Made by a program: the position numbers and the translations under genes | The notes under the pieces: model-generated | What the model was told of the DNA's origin: nothing | Database searches by the model: none | The model's input: only the letters and a program-made list of their open reading frames with translations | Shown: positions 1 through 7,938 of the stretch, one piece after another | How the letters are laid out: every line of letters starts with the position of its first letter | Numbering within the stretch: the first letter of the stretch is position 1 | NCBI RefSeq assembly: GCF_000719775.1 | Contig: NZ_JOHR01000030.1 | Location: 65,564-129,563 of the forward strand | Reading direction: 5' to 3' | Length of the DNA stretch: 64,000 nucleotides | From: Streptomyces sp. NRRL F-5135 | GTDB taxonomy: Bacteria > Actinomycetota > Actinomycetes > Streptomycetales > Streptomycetaceae

Positions 1-37
1 CCGCCCTCACCTGTCTCCGTACAAAGGAATGCCTTTC

Positions 38-886
38 ATGCTGCGCATCGCCGTTCCCAACAAGGGTTCACTGTCCGGCCCCGCGTCGGCGATGCTCCAT
101 GAGGCCGGCTACCAGCAGCGCAAGGAGTCCAAGGAACTCGTCCTGGTCGACCCGGAGAACGAGGTCGAGTTCTTCTACCTGCGCCCCCGTGACATCGCCA
201 TCTACGTGAGCTCCGGCAAGCTCGACATCGGCATCACCGGCCGCGACCTGCTGCGGGACTCCGGCGCCGACGCCGAGGAGATCCTGCCGCTCGGCTTCGC
301 CCGCTCGACCTTCCGCTACGCCACCAAGCCCGGCACGGCCGGCGGCGTCGAGGACTTCGGCGGGATGACCGTCGCCACTTCGTACGAGGGGATCGTCGCG
401 CAGCACCTCGCCGACCATGGCATCGACGCGTCCGTCGTCCACCTCGACGGGGCGGTCGAGACGGCCATCCAGCTCGGCGTGGCGCAGGTCATCGCCGATG
501 TCGTGGAGACCGGCACGTCGTTGCGCAACGCGGGGCTGGAGGTGGTGGGCGAGCCCATCATGACGTCCGAGGCCGTCGTCGTCCGCCGGACCGGCGCGGA
601 CGCGGACGAGCCCAAGGTCCGTCAGTTCCTGCGCCGCCTCCAGGGCGTGCTCGTCGCGCGTACGTACGTGATGATGGACTACGACTGCCGCGCCGAGCAC
701 CTGGAGCGCGCCGTCGCCCTCACCCCGGGACTGGAGTCACCGACCGTGTCCCCGCTGCACGACAAGGGCTGGGTCGCCGTGCGCGCGATGGTCCCCGCCA
801 AGGAGGCGCAGCGGATCATGGACGACCTCTACGATCTGGGGGCCCGGGCGATCCTGACCACCGCGATCCACGCCTGTCGACTCTGA
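38..886 (+). CDS. hisG: ATP phosphoribosyltransferase HisG (long form)
   Basis: First enzyme of histidine biosynthesis: joins ATP and PRPP to give phosphoribosyl-ATP in the cytoplasm. The protein of 282 residues starts MLRIAVPNKGSLSGPA, the usual HisG start. The PRPP-binding loop VADVVETGTSL lies near residues 152-162, and the last ~75 residues form the C-terminal regulatory domain of the long, HisZ-independent form, where histidine feedback acts. An ATG at 29 is in frame, but AAAGGA at 23-28 abuts it and sits 9 bases from the ATG at 38, so 38 is preferred. Upstream partners (hisE and ribH in other Streptomyces) would lie outside the window. Identification is secure. Confidence 0.97.
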   Translation: MLRIAVPNKGSLSGPASAMLHEAGYQQRKESKELVLVDPENEVEFFYLRPRDIAIYVSSGKLDIGITGRDLLRDSGADAEEILPLGFARSTFRYATKPGTAGGVEDFGGMTVATSYEGIVAQHLADHGIDASVVHLDGAVETAIQLGVAQVIADVVETGTSLRNAGLEVVGEPIMTSEAVVVRRTGADADEPKVRQFLRRLQGVLVARTYVMMDYDCRAEHLERAVALTPGLESPTVSPLHDKGWVAVRAMVPAKEAQRIMDDLYDLGARAILTTAIHACRL

Positions 887-1031
887 CCCGACGAGAACCG
901 GCCACGGCCACCGGGCACGGTCCCGCCCGTCGTGCCGGCCGTCCCACGTCACCTCCGCCGCCCCCGATGTTCCGCCGTCCCGACCCGACTCCCGCACCCG
1001 CCGATCGCGGCATCAGCACGGAAGAGAAGTC

Positions 1032-1580
1032 ATGTCTGCCCCCGCGCCCCAGCCGGCTCCCGCGCCCGCGCTTCCGGTCACCTTCCGGCCGGTCCGTACC
1101 CGGATCGTGCTGCTGACCGTCGGAGTGGTCATGTTCGCGGTCATAACGGCGGTCGCGTTGCTGCTGGAGAAGCTGAATCCGGGGGAGCGGCTGAGCTTCA
1201 TCCTGACCGCCGCGCTCTTCCTCGGCGTCCTGGCGCTGCTCAGCCGGCCCAAGGTGGTCGCGGACGAGGCGGGGGTGACCGTGGTGAACATCACGCGCAG
1301 CCGCCGGCTCGACTGGGCGGAGATCCTGCGGGTCAATCTGCGGCCCGGCGATCCCTGGGTCTTCCTCGACCTCAGTGACGGCAGCAGTCTGCCGGCCCTC
1401 GGCATCCAGCCGGGGATCGGCAAGGCGCGGGCGATCCGGGACGCCAGGGCCCTGCGGGCGCTGACGGAGTCGCGGGGGTCGGGCACGGAGTCATCGGGCA
1501 CCGAGTCATCCGCCCCGGAACCCTCGGACTCCCCGGGCTCTCCGGATACGCCGGGCTCCCCGGGCGCCTCCGGCGCCTGA
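1032..1580 (+). CDS. PH-domain membrane protein
   Basis: Conserved actinobacterial membrane protein of 182 residues. A proline/alanine-rich start is followed by two hydrophobic helices (about residues 24-45 and 54-70) and a bacterial PH-like domain (about 72-145) with the typical ending in which a buried tryptophan and aspartate pattern (LDWAEI, WVFLDL) precedes a basic helix. The last 35 residues are Ser/Pro/Gly-rich with repeats of GTES and SPGS/TPGS, probably disordered. The gene follows hisG by 145 bases on the same strand, an arrangement common in Streptomyces. GAAGAG lies just before the ATG. The molecular role is unknown; homologues are annotated only by the domain. Confidence 0.85.
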   Translation: MSAPAPQPAPAPALPVTFRPVRTRIVLLTVGVVMFAVITAVALLLEKLNPGERLSFILTAALFLGVLALLSRPKVVADEAGVTVVNITRSRRLDWAEILRVNLRPGDPWVFLDLSDGSSLPALGIQPGIGKARAIRDARALRALTESRGSGTESSGTESSAPEPSDSPGSPDTPGSPGASGA

Positions 1581-1937
1581 CCGCGTCACCGGACCGGCCC
1601 CGTCCCGTACCCCGTCCGGCCCCGGCCCCGGTCCGGTCCTCGTGGCTCGCCGGCGCCCGTCGGCGGGCGGGTGACCGGGCCCGGGCTCCCGGGCACCCCG
1701 CGTGGCCGGGCCCCGTACCCCGCCGTCCGCTCCCGCGAGGAGACGGACCACGGCACTGCCCGACGGGGCCTGTCTTGTTTACTCTGGTGTGCGGGAGGCG
1801 CCGAGTGCGCCCCCTCCCGCACATGACGGCCGGCTCACCGGCCCGCGGGAACCCCTGCGACCCGAGGAGTGACTCCCTCCAGCAATGGACGGATCGTCCG
1901 GTAGTACCTGCGCCGCCCCCTCCGAGGAGGCGGCGGC
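1581..1937 (+). other. Intergenic leader of the CNNM gene pair; no gene
   Basis: I find no convincing gene in these 357 bases. A SigA-like -10 element, TACTCT, is at 1780-1785, without a clear -35. Directly after it, GTGCGGGAGG (1789-1798) can pair with CCTCCCGCAC (1813-1822) to give a perfect 10-bp stem. About 115 further GC-rich bases lead to the start codon at 1938. The leader may be structured and could carry control of the downstream ion-transport type genes, but I could not match it to a known riboswitch class (M-box, yybP-ykoY or ydaO), so this remains inference. Confidence 0.4.
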
Positions 1938-3434
1938 ATGACCATCCCCCTCCTGCTGCTCGTGGCAGCTTTCCTTCTGATCCTCGCCAACGGCTTCTTC
2001 GTGGCCGCCGAGTTCGGCCTCGTCACCGTCGACCGGCCCGACGCCGAGCGCGCCGCGGCGTCCGGTGACCGGCGCGCCCGGACCGTCGTGGCCTCCCTGC
2101 GGGAGCTGTCCTTCCAGCTCTCCGGCACCCAACTGGGCATCACGATCACCTCGCTCGTCGTCGGCATGCTCGCCGAACCGGCCCTCGCGCGGCTGCTGGA
2201 CGGGCCGCTTTCGGCCACCGGCCTGCCCGACGGTGCCGTCTCCGGCATCGCCGTCGTGATCGGCATGCTGCTCGCCTCGGCGATCCAGATGGTGATCGGC
2301 GAACTCGTACCGAAGAACTGGGCGGTCTCGAAGCCGCTCCAGGTCGCCCGGTTCGTGGCCGGCCCGCAGCATCTCTTCTCCACCGTCTTCCGCCCGGTGA
2401 TCACCCTGCTCAACGCCGTCGCCAACCGGCTGGTGCGGCTGCTGGGCGTCGAGCCGACCGAGGAACTCGCCTCGGCCCGCACCCCCGGCGAGCTCGTCTC
2501 CCTGGCCCGGCACTCGGCGCGGGCCGGCGCGCTCGAACAGGACACGGCCGACCTGTTCGTCCGGACCCTCTCCCTCGGCCGGCTCACGGCGCAGCACGTG
2601 ATGACCCCCCGGGTGAAGGTGAGCGCCCTCCAGACCGGAGCGACCGCGGCGGACGTCCTGAACCTGACCCGGGCCACCGGTCTGTCGCGCTTCCCGGTCT
2701 ACCGGGACCGCATCGACGAGATCGTGGGCATGGTGCACCTCAAGGACGCGCTCGCGGTGCCGGTGGCGGAGCGGCTGCGCACCCCGGCCGGCCGGATCGC
2801 GGTTCCGGCGCTGCTGGTCCCCGAGACGCTGCCCGTACAGCAGCTGCTGGGGCGGCTGCGCAGCGAGCAGCCCATAGCCGTCGTGGTGGACGAGTACGGC
2901 GGCACGGCCGGGGTCGTGACCCTGGAGGACATCGTCGAGGAACTGGTCGGCGAGGTCCGTGACGAGCACGACGCGGAGGCCGACGGCCGGCCGGAACTGG
3001 CTCCCGGCGCGCCCGAGGACGGCCGGCCCGCCTGGGAGGCCGACGGCAGCTGCCGGGTCCTCACGCTGCGCCGGATCGGCCTGGCGGCGCCCGAGGGGCC
3101 GTACGAGACACTGGCGGGCCTGGTGGCCGACCTCCTCGGCCGTATCCCGGCCCCCGGCGACCGGGCCGAACTGCCCGGCTGGCGGCTGTACGTACGCCAG
3201 GTGGACCGCTACCGGGCGGAACGGGTCCGGCTGGTACGGACCGGTGACGTCCCGGTGGAGACCGTGGGGCGTACACCGGACCGGACCTCGGACCGGACCT
3301 CGGACCGGACCGCGGAGTGGACACCGGGGCAGACCTCGGAACAGGCGTCGGAGGGCGGCAGGCCCGGCGTGCCGCCGGGTTCACGGCACGCCGCGCCGGC
3401 CGAGTCCCTCCCGGTGGCGGAGGGCGCCCGATGA
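1938..3434 (+). CDS. CNNM/CBS-domain membrane protein (hemolysin C/CorC family)
   Basis: Integral membrane protein of 498 residues from the CNNM/HlyC/CorC family, whose members are linked to magnesium/cobalt efflux and are often loosely called hemolysins. The order is: DUF21 membrane domain (about 1-190, with LANGFFVAAEFGLV at its start), a CBS pair (about 215-345, with the second CBS motif VVDEYGGTAGVVTLEDIVEE), then a CorC_HlyC transporter-associated domain (about 365-435). The last 60 residues are low-complexity and include a 12-bp DNA repeat encoding DRTS. GAGGAGG at 1924-1930 is an ideal ribosome site for the ATG. Its stop overlaps the next start (ATGA), so the two proteins are translationally coupled and probably form a heteromer. 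Confidence 0.92.
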   Translation: MTIPLLLLVAAFLLILANGFFVAAEFGLVTVDRPDAERAAASGDRRARTVVASLRELSFQLSGTQLGITITSLVVGMLAEPALARLLDGPLSATGLPDGAVSGIAVVIGMLLASAIQMVIGELVPKNWAVSKPLQVARFVAGPQHLFSTVFRPVITLLNAVANRLVRLLGVEPTEELASARTPGELVSLARHSARAGALEQDTADLFVRTLSLGRLTAQHVMTPRVKVSALQTGATAADVLNLTRATGLSRFPVYRDRIDEIVGMVHLKDALAVPVAERLRTPAGRIAVPALLVPETLPVQQLLGRLRSEQPIAVVVDEYGGTAGVVTLEDIVEELVGEVRDEHDAEADGRPELAPGAPEDGRPAWEADGSCRVLTLRRIGLAAPEGPYETLAGLVADLLGRIPAPGDRAELPGWRLYVRQVDRYRAERVRLVRTGDVPVETVGRTPDRTSDRTSDRTAEWTPGQTSEQASEGGRPGVPPGSRHAAPAESLPVAEGAR

Positions 3435-4534
3435 GCGCCCTCCAACTCGCCTTCGCTCTCCTGCTCGTGCTCGCCAACGGCTTCTTCGTCGGAGCCGAGT
3501 TCGCCCTCGTCTCCGTACGGCGCAGCCAGATCGAGCCGCACGCCGCCCTCGGTTCCGCACGCGCCAGACAGGCCCTGTACGGGCTGGAGAACCTGCCGCA
3601 GATGATGGCCGCCGCGCAGTTCGGCATCACCATCTGCTCGCTGACGCTCGGCGCCGTCGCCGAGCCCACGGTGGCGCGGCTGCTGGAACCGGTCTTCCAC
3701 GCGGTGCACGTGCCCGAGGGGCTGATCCATCCGCTCGGCTATGTCATAGCCCTCGCGGTGGTGGTCTTCCTGCACCTGGTCATCGGGGAGATGGTCCCGA
3801 AGAACCTCGCCATGGCGGCGCCGGAGAAGACCGCGCTGTGGCTCAGCCCCGGCCTGGTCGGTTTCGCCCGGCTGTGCCGCCCGGTGACCGTCGGCCTCGG
3901 TGCCTGTGCCCGGGTGGTGCTGCGCGTCTTCCGGGTCGAGCCCAAGGACGAGGTGGAGGCGGTCTTCACCAGCGATCAGCTCAACCGGCTGGTCGAGGAT
4001 TCCGGCCAGGCCGGGCTGCTGGAGCCGGAGGCGCAGGAGCGGCTGGAGGACGCGCTGGAGCTGGGCAGCCGCCCGGTCACCGACGTCCTGCTCACCCGCG
4101 CGTCCCTGGTGACGGTGGAGCCGACGGTCTCCCCGCGGGAGATCGAGGAGCTGACGGTACGCACCGGCTACTCGCGTTTCCCGGTGTGCGCGGAGGGCGG
4201 CGGGGCCTTCATGGGTTACCTGCACGTGAAGGACGTGCTGGACCTGGAGGCCGCCGAACGGGCCGTGCCGCAGCACGTGTGGCGGCCGATGGCGACGCTG
4301 CGGGCCGAACTCCCGCTGGACGACGCCCTGACCGTGATGCGCCGCGCGGCGACGCATCTGGCCCAGGTCGCGGACGCGTCGGGCCGGGTGCTCGGGCTGG
4401 TGGCGCTGGAGGACGTGCTGGAGATGCTGGTCGGTGAGGTCCGCGACCCGTCGCACCGCCTGACCGCCGCCCGGACGCCCCTGGTGGGCGAACAGCGCCG
4501 GCAGGACCGGTCGACCCAGGTCCTGGCCGGCTGA
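3431..4534 (+). CDS. CNNM/CBS-domain membrane protein, second of pair
   Basis: A 367-residue paralogue of the preceding gene. It starts inside that gene's stop codon at ATGA (3431-3434). The DUF21 domain (about 1-190; LANGFFVGAEFALVSVRR) and CBS pair (about 215-335; LVALEDVLEMLVGEVRDP) are present, but the C-terminal CorC_HlyC domain is missing, so the protein ends about 30 residues after the second CBS motif. Paired long and short CNNM genes are usual in actinobacteria, so this is probably the family's normal short form and not a truncation. An upstream in-frame extension to 3317 exists but overlaps the neighbour without a ribosome site and is rejected. Confidence 0.92.
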   Translation: MSALQLAFALLLVLANGFFVGAEFALVSVRRSQIEPHAALGSARARQALYGLENLPQMMAAAQFGITICSLTLGAVAEPTVARLLEPVFHAVHVPEGLIHPLGYVIALAVVVFLHLVIGEMVPKNLAMAAPEKTALWLSPGLVGFARLCRPVTVGLGACARVVLRVFRVEPKDEVEAVFTSDQLNRLVEDSGQAGLLEPEAQERLEDALELGSRPVTDVLLTRASLVTVEPTVSPREIEELTVRTGYSRFPVCAEGGGAFMGYLHVKDVLDLEAAERAVPQHVWRPMATLRAELPLDDALTVMRRAATHLAQVADASGRVLGLVALEDVLEMLVGEVRDPSHRLTAARTPLVGEQRRQDRSTQVLAG

Positions 4535-4540
4535 GCCGCC

Positions 4541-4574
4541 GCCCCGGGGGCCGGGCCGTCCCGGCCCCCGGGGC
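4541..4574. terminator. Hairpin between convergent genes
   Basis: Perfect 15-bp stem: GCCCCGGGGGCCGGG at 4541-4555 pairs with 4560-4574 around a CCGT loop. It begins 7 bases after the stop of the second CNNM gene. There is no T-run, which is normal for Streptomyces terminators. Confidence 0.7.
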
Positions 4575-4715
4575 TCACTCCGGTTTCGGGGCCCGGCCCG
4601 TCTTCGGGGCCCGCCTCGTCTTCCGGGGGCCCGCCCTCGCTTCCGGGGGCCGGGACGGCTTGTCGTCGACGTCGCCGACCGCGACGAACTCGGCACCCGG
4701 CCTGGGACGTCTCAC
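4575..4715 (-). CDS. Possible 46-residue hypothetical protein
   Basis: Unrecognised and weakly supported. A GTG-started frame downstream of the AAA ATPase gene reads AEFVAVGDVDDKPSR and then a basic Pro/Arg/Lys tail (RKTRRAPKTGRAPKPE). The middle part has good Streptomyces codon choice (GTC, GCG, GAC, CCG), which is why it is listed. No ribosome site is visible, the start is arbitrary (an in-frame GTG at 4763 is also possible), and the tail arises from a run of TTCGGGGCCCG-like DNA repeats. It may be a decayed gene end. Confidence 0.22.
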   Translation of the reverse strand: MRRPRPGAEFVAVGDVDDKPSRPPEARAGPRKTRRAPKTGRAPKPE

Positions 4716-4768
4716 ACCCGGCCCAGGGCCCCGGACCGCGTTCCGGCGGGCCGGTCGGCGCACCCCGC

Positions 4769-6763
4769 TCAGACCTCCGGCGGGGGGTCCGTCCGGCGTC
4801 CCCGGTCCGCCGGGCCCCGGCCCGACAGCACCTCGCCGTACGCCTGCATCAGGTCCGGCAGGCGCAGGGTCGCCAGGTCGTCGCGGGTCGGGACGCCTCG
4901 GTAGCCGGACAGGCGCAGGTCCCGGTACGCGCAGCTCTTCTCGTACAGCGTGCGGACGAAGCGGCCGTTGCCCAGCTCGTCGATCCAGCCCTGCTCCACC
5001 ACGTGCCCGCTGATCGAGCGCAGTTCGTCCGCCGACTCCTCGTCCCAGACGTCCCCGTTCTCCGCCGCCAGGACACCGCCGATGGCCGTCAGTTCCGGCG
5101 GCCGGTAGCTCGGGAAGTCCACCCGGCTGGTGAAACGGGACGACAGGCCCGGGTTGGTGGCGAGCAGGCGGTCCATGCCCTCCGGGTATCCGGCCAGGAT
5201 GACCACCAGGTGGTCGCGGTTGTCCTCGGCGCGTTTCAGCAGCACCTGGAGCGCCTCGTCGCCGTACGCGTCGCCCTTGCTGTAGCCGGAGTTGGACAGG
5301 CTGTACGCCTCGTCCACGAACAGCACCCCGCCGATCGCCGAGTCGATCAGCTCGTTCGCCTTCACCGCCGTCTGGCCGAGGAACTCGCCCACCAGGTCCG
5401 CCCGTTGGGCCTCCACCAGGTGATCGCCGTGCAGCAGGCCGAGCGCGTAGAAGATCCGGCCGAGAATCCGCGCGACCGTGGTCTTCCCGGTGCCCGACGG
5501 ACCGGAGAAGACAAAGTGACGTTTCGGCGGCTGGACGGGCAGTCCTTCCCCGGCCCGCAGCCGCGCCATGTTCAGCTGTGCGGAGATCGCCTTGACCTGG
5601 CGCTTCACCGGCTCCAGGCCGACCATCCGCTCCAGCTCCGCCAGCGCCTCGGCGAGCAGCTCCGGATCCGTCGGGCCGTCCGGGAAGCGCGGGCCCAGGA
5701 GCGGCACCGGGACCCCCTGCTGCGGGGGTACGGGCGGTGGGGCCTTCTCCCGCACGTCCCGTACCTCCCGCCCGTCCCGCAGCTCCCGCGGATCGCGCGC
5801 GTCCCGCCCGGGCGCCGGCGGGTCCGGCACCACCGGCGCCGCGCCGCCGCCGAGCGGTGGCCCGCCCTCACCGCCCAGTAGAACATCGGACCCCGGGGGC
5901 CCCTCCAGATCGCCCTGCGCGTCCACCGCGTCCATCATGTCCTGGCCGAAGCCCCCCAGCGTCACCGATGCCAGGCCGGGATCGTCGGGGCCCTCGTAGC
6001 CGTCCGAGTCCGTGATCGCGGCGAGCCGGGCCGCCGTGTCCATGAAGGCGGGATCGAGCCGGTGCACCGCCCGGTACAGCGGCAGTGCCGCCGCGCTGCG
6101 CCCCGTCCCCTCGTGTGCCCGCGCCAGCCAGTAGCGCAGCTCCTTGCGCTGCGGCTGCTCGCTGCGGCAGCGCATCAGCGCGGTGGACAGCAGGGGCAGC
6201 GCCTGCCCGTACATCTCCAGCCGGACCCGCGCCATCCCGCCGAACAGTCCCGCCTCGATCCCCAGCAGCGGATCGTCGGCGAGCGGGTCCGTGTGGCGCA
6301 CCAACTGCTCCCAGTCCTTGACCAGATAGGCGCGGCAGGCGTGCAGGAAGCGCACCTGCGGGTCGGCGTCCACGGGGGGCAGCCCCGCCAGCGCCCGGTC
6401 CAGCTCCGGCACGTGCCGGCCGTCCAGCCAGTGCGAGGCGTGCGCGAGCAGCAGGTCGCGCCCGCTCTCCAGCAACGGCTGGACCCACCAGCCCAGCCAG
6501 TACCAGGAGTTGAGCGTGCGCCGGTGACGGGAGCGCTGCTCGCCGAAGCGGTCCCGGTGGCGGTACATGTGCAGCAGGGCGGAGGTGGTGTCGACGCGCA
6601 GCGCGTGCAGCCCCAGCCAGCCGTCGGCCATTCCCGCGTCGAGCCGGACCGCGGTCCTGAACTCCTCCTCCGCCTGGGGGTAGGCCCCCATGGTGTAGGC
6701 GTCCACGCCGCGCACCCAGGCGAGGTCGGCGGGGGCTCCGGTGCCCTGCGTGCCGATTTCCAT
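4769..6763 (-). CDS. CbxX/CfxQ (EccA-like) AAA ATPase with helical N-terminus
   Basis: A 664-residue ATPase. The N-terminal ~300 residues are a TPR-like helical repeat region. After a Pro/Gly/Asp/Arg-rich linker comes a C-terminal CbxX-type AAA+ domain with Walker A GPSGTGKTT (about residues 421-429), Walker B VLFVDEAYSL (about 475-485) and the sensor/arginine region ending SSRFTSRVDF. This is the architecture of EccA, the cytosolic ATPase of type VII (ESX) secretion, but no Esx, EccB-E or PPE-type gene is nearby, so it is an orphan here. The start at 6763 has GGGGGA 5 bases upstream; the longer frame to 6871 has no ribosome site. The substrate is unknown: remodelling of a protein complex is inferred from the family. 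Confidence 0.88.
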   Translation of the reverse strand: MEIGTQGTGAPADLAWVRGVDAYTMGAYPQAEEEFRTAVRLDAGMADGWLGLHALRVDTTSALLHMYRHRDRFGEQRSRHRRTLNSWYWLGWWVQPLLESGRDLLLAHASHWLDGRHVPELDRALAGLPPVDADPQVRFLHACRAYLVKDWEQLVRHTDPLADDPLLGIEAGLFGGMARVRLEMYGQALPLLSTALMRCRSEQPQRKELRYWLARAHEGTGRSAAALPLYRAVHRLDPAFMDTAARLAAITDSDGYEGPDDPGLASVTLGGFGQDMMDAVDAQGDLEGPPGSDVLLGGEGGPPLGGGAAPVVPDPPAPGRDARDPRELRDGREVRDVREKAPPPVPPQQGVPVPLLGPRFPDGPTDPELLAEALAELERMVGLEPVKRQVKAISAQLNMARLRAGEGLPVQPPKRHFVFSGPSGTGKTTVARILGRIFYALGLLHGDHLVEAQRADLVGEFLGQTAVKANELIDSAIGGVLFVDEAYSLSNSGYSKGDAYGDEALQVLLKRAEDNRDHLVVILAGYPEGMDRLLATNPGLSSRFTSRVDFPSYRPPELTAIGGVLAAENGDVWDEESADELRSISGHVVEQGWIDELGNGRFVRTLYEKSCAYRDLRLSGYRGVPTRDDLATLRLPDLMQAYGEVLSGRGPADRGRRTDPPPEV

Positions 6764-6982
6764 CAGGTCCCCCACAAACCGTGCCCCCGTGACGTCCCGC
6801 CGGGCGGGCGCCCACGGGCAGCGCGCTGAACCACCTTTTCGCGGACGGGAATTGACCGCACCCAGAGGCATCGTACCTGCGCGGAGCGTGTGCGAATAAG
6901 GGCACCGCAGGTAGTCGTGGCGGTGACCCAGGGTGAGCGTGTCAGGGGGGTCCGAGGTGCGGGTGGGGCGAAAAAGGCAGAA

Positions 6983-7020
6983 CGAAGCCCCCGATCACGG
7001 GGGAACAACCGGGGGCTTCG
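6983..7020 (-). terminator. Rho-independent terminator of the P-loop kinase gene
   Basis: Perfect 11-bp stem CGAAGCCCCCG / CGGGGGCTTCG (6983-6993 with 7010-7020). On the minus strand it is followed by a T-rich tract (TTCTGCCTTTTT), unusually canonical for this genome. A second small hairpin (GCGGCT/AGCCGC, 7029-7046) precedes it. It lies 130 bases after the stop of the minus-strand gene at 7150 and just before the AAA gene. Confidence 0.8.
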
Positions 7021-7149
7021 CGTCCGCGGCGGCTCCGAAAAGCCGCACATTGAGAACGTAAGACCTGTCCCGCCCCGTGGTCAAGCCGAGTTGGCCACTC
7101 TCCCGGGTTGATTTCCGACTGGTCGGTATGGGGCACGCCCGCTGTCACG

Positions 7150-7752
7150 TTACGTGATGGCTTGGTCCGTACTTGCTGTTGTCAGGGGCCCCGGAAGAAC
7201 CTCGTATCCCTCCCGGCGCTCCCGTATCAGCGCATCGGCGTACGGCAGGGACGGGTCCGTTGCGAAATGGCGCGTCTCCGCCGGTGTCCAGCCGTCCCAG
7301 AAGGCCGCCTGACCGGGGCCGTCACGCCGGCGCCCCCGCGCCCACGACTCCTCGGCGCCGCGGTCCATCCACAGCAGCCGGGCGAGACGGGGCCGCAGCG
7401 CCCGCCGTCCGGCGCCCACCCCCTCGATGACGACCAGGGGCGCCGGAGGCAGGGTCCGGGTCGCGCGGAAGCGGCGCAGCGTCCAGTCGTACGGCGTGTA
7501 GCGCGCGGTCGCGCCGCGCGCGAGCGGTTCGAGGACCTGCGCCGACAGCCGTCCGGTCCAGGCGAACAACTCTTCGTGCGTCGCGATGTCGTCCAGTCGC
7601 AGCACCGGCGCGCCGTCCAGCTCGGCCGCCAGCCGGGCCGCGAAGGTGGTCTTGCCCGAGCCCGCGTGACCGTCCACGCCGATCAGCCGGACCGGGCCGC
7701 AGGAGGGCGGCAGGGCGCGCAGTGCCGCGGCCGTCGCCGTCAGATCGTCCAT
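7150..7752 (-). CDS. Uridine-kinase-like P-loop NTPase
   Basis: About 200 residues, resembling the uridine kinase/AAA_17 family common in actinobacteria. Walker A GVDGHAGSGKTT lies near residues 26-37. A LRLDDI segment follows, then PPAPLVVIEGVGAG (Walker-B-like), and a WMDRGAEESWARGRRRDG lid-like region comes near residue 130. The exact phosphoryl acceptor cannot be read from the sequence; nucleoside or a small metabolite is possible. I prefer the ATG at 7752; a GTG three codons upstream (7761) is equally in frame, and neither has a strong ribosome site. The gene is monocistronic, diverges from the C39-like gene, and ends before the terminator at 6983-7020. Confidence 0.82.
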   Translation of the reverse strand: MDDLTATAAALRALPPSCGPVRLIGVDGHAGSGKTTFAARLAAELDGAPVLRLDDIATHEELFAWTGRLSAQVLEPLARGATARYTPYDWTLRRFRATRTLPPAPLVVIEGVGAGRRALRPRLARLLWMDRGAEESWARGRRRDGPGQAAFWDGWTPAETRHFATDPSLPYADALIRERREGYEVLPGPLTTASTDQAIT

Positions 7753-7938
7753 GCGGTCCACGGTACGGGGCGCCGCCCGCAGGTCACGCCACTGGTCGAG
7801 ACCAATATTGGTCCCCCGGCGCGCCGCCGATCTCTGGCCGCGGCCCCGAGCGAACCGGGATAGTGGCGACTGTCGGGCAGACGCTTCCCTTTCGCCGTTC
7901 CCTCCCGCTGTTTCCTTCGCCGTCGACCGGAGGTCCCC

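Noticed and set aside
1581..1937. Mn, Mg or c-di-AMP riboswitch before the CNNM genes
   Set aside because: A hairpin is present but the conserved cores of yybP-ykoY, M-box and ydaO are not recognisable.
4769..6763. Part of a type VII secretion locus
   Set aside because: Only an EccA-like ATPase is present; no EsxA/B, EccB-E or mycosin gene in the window.
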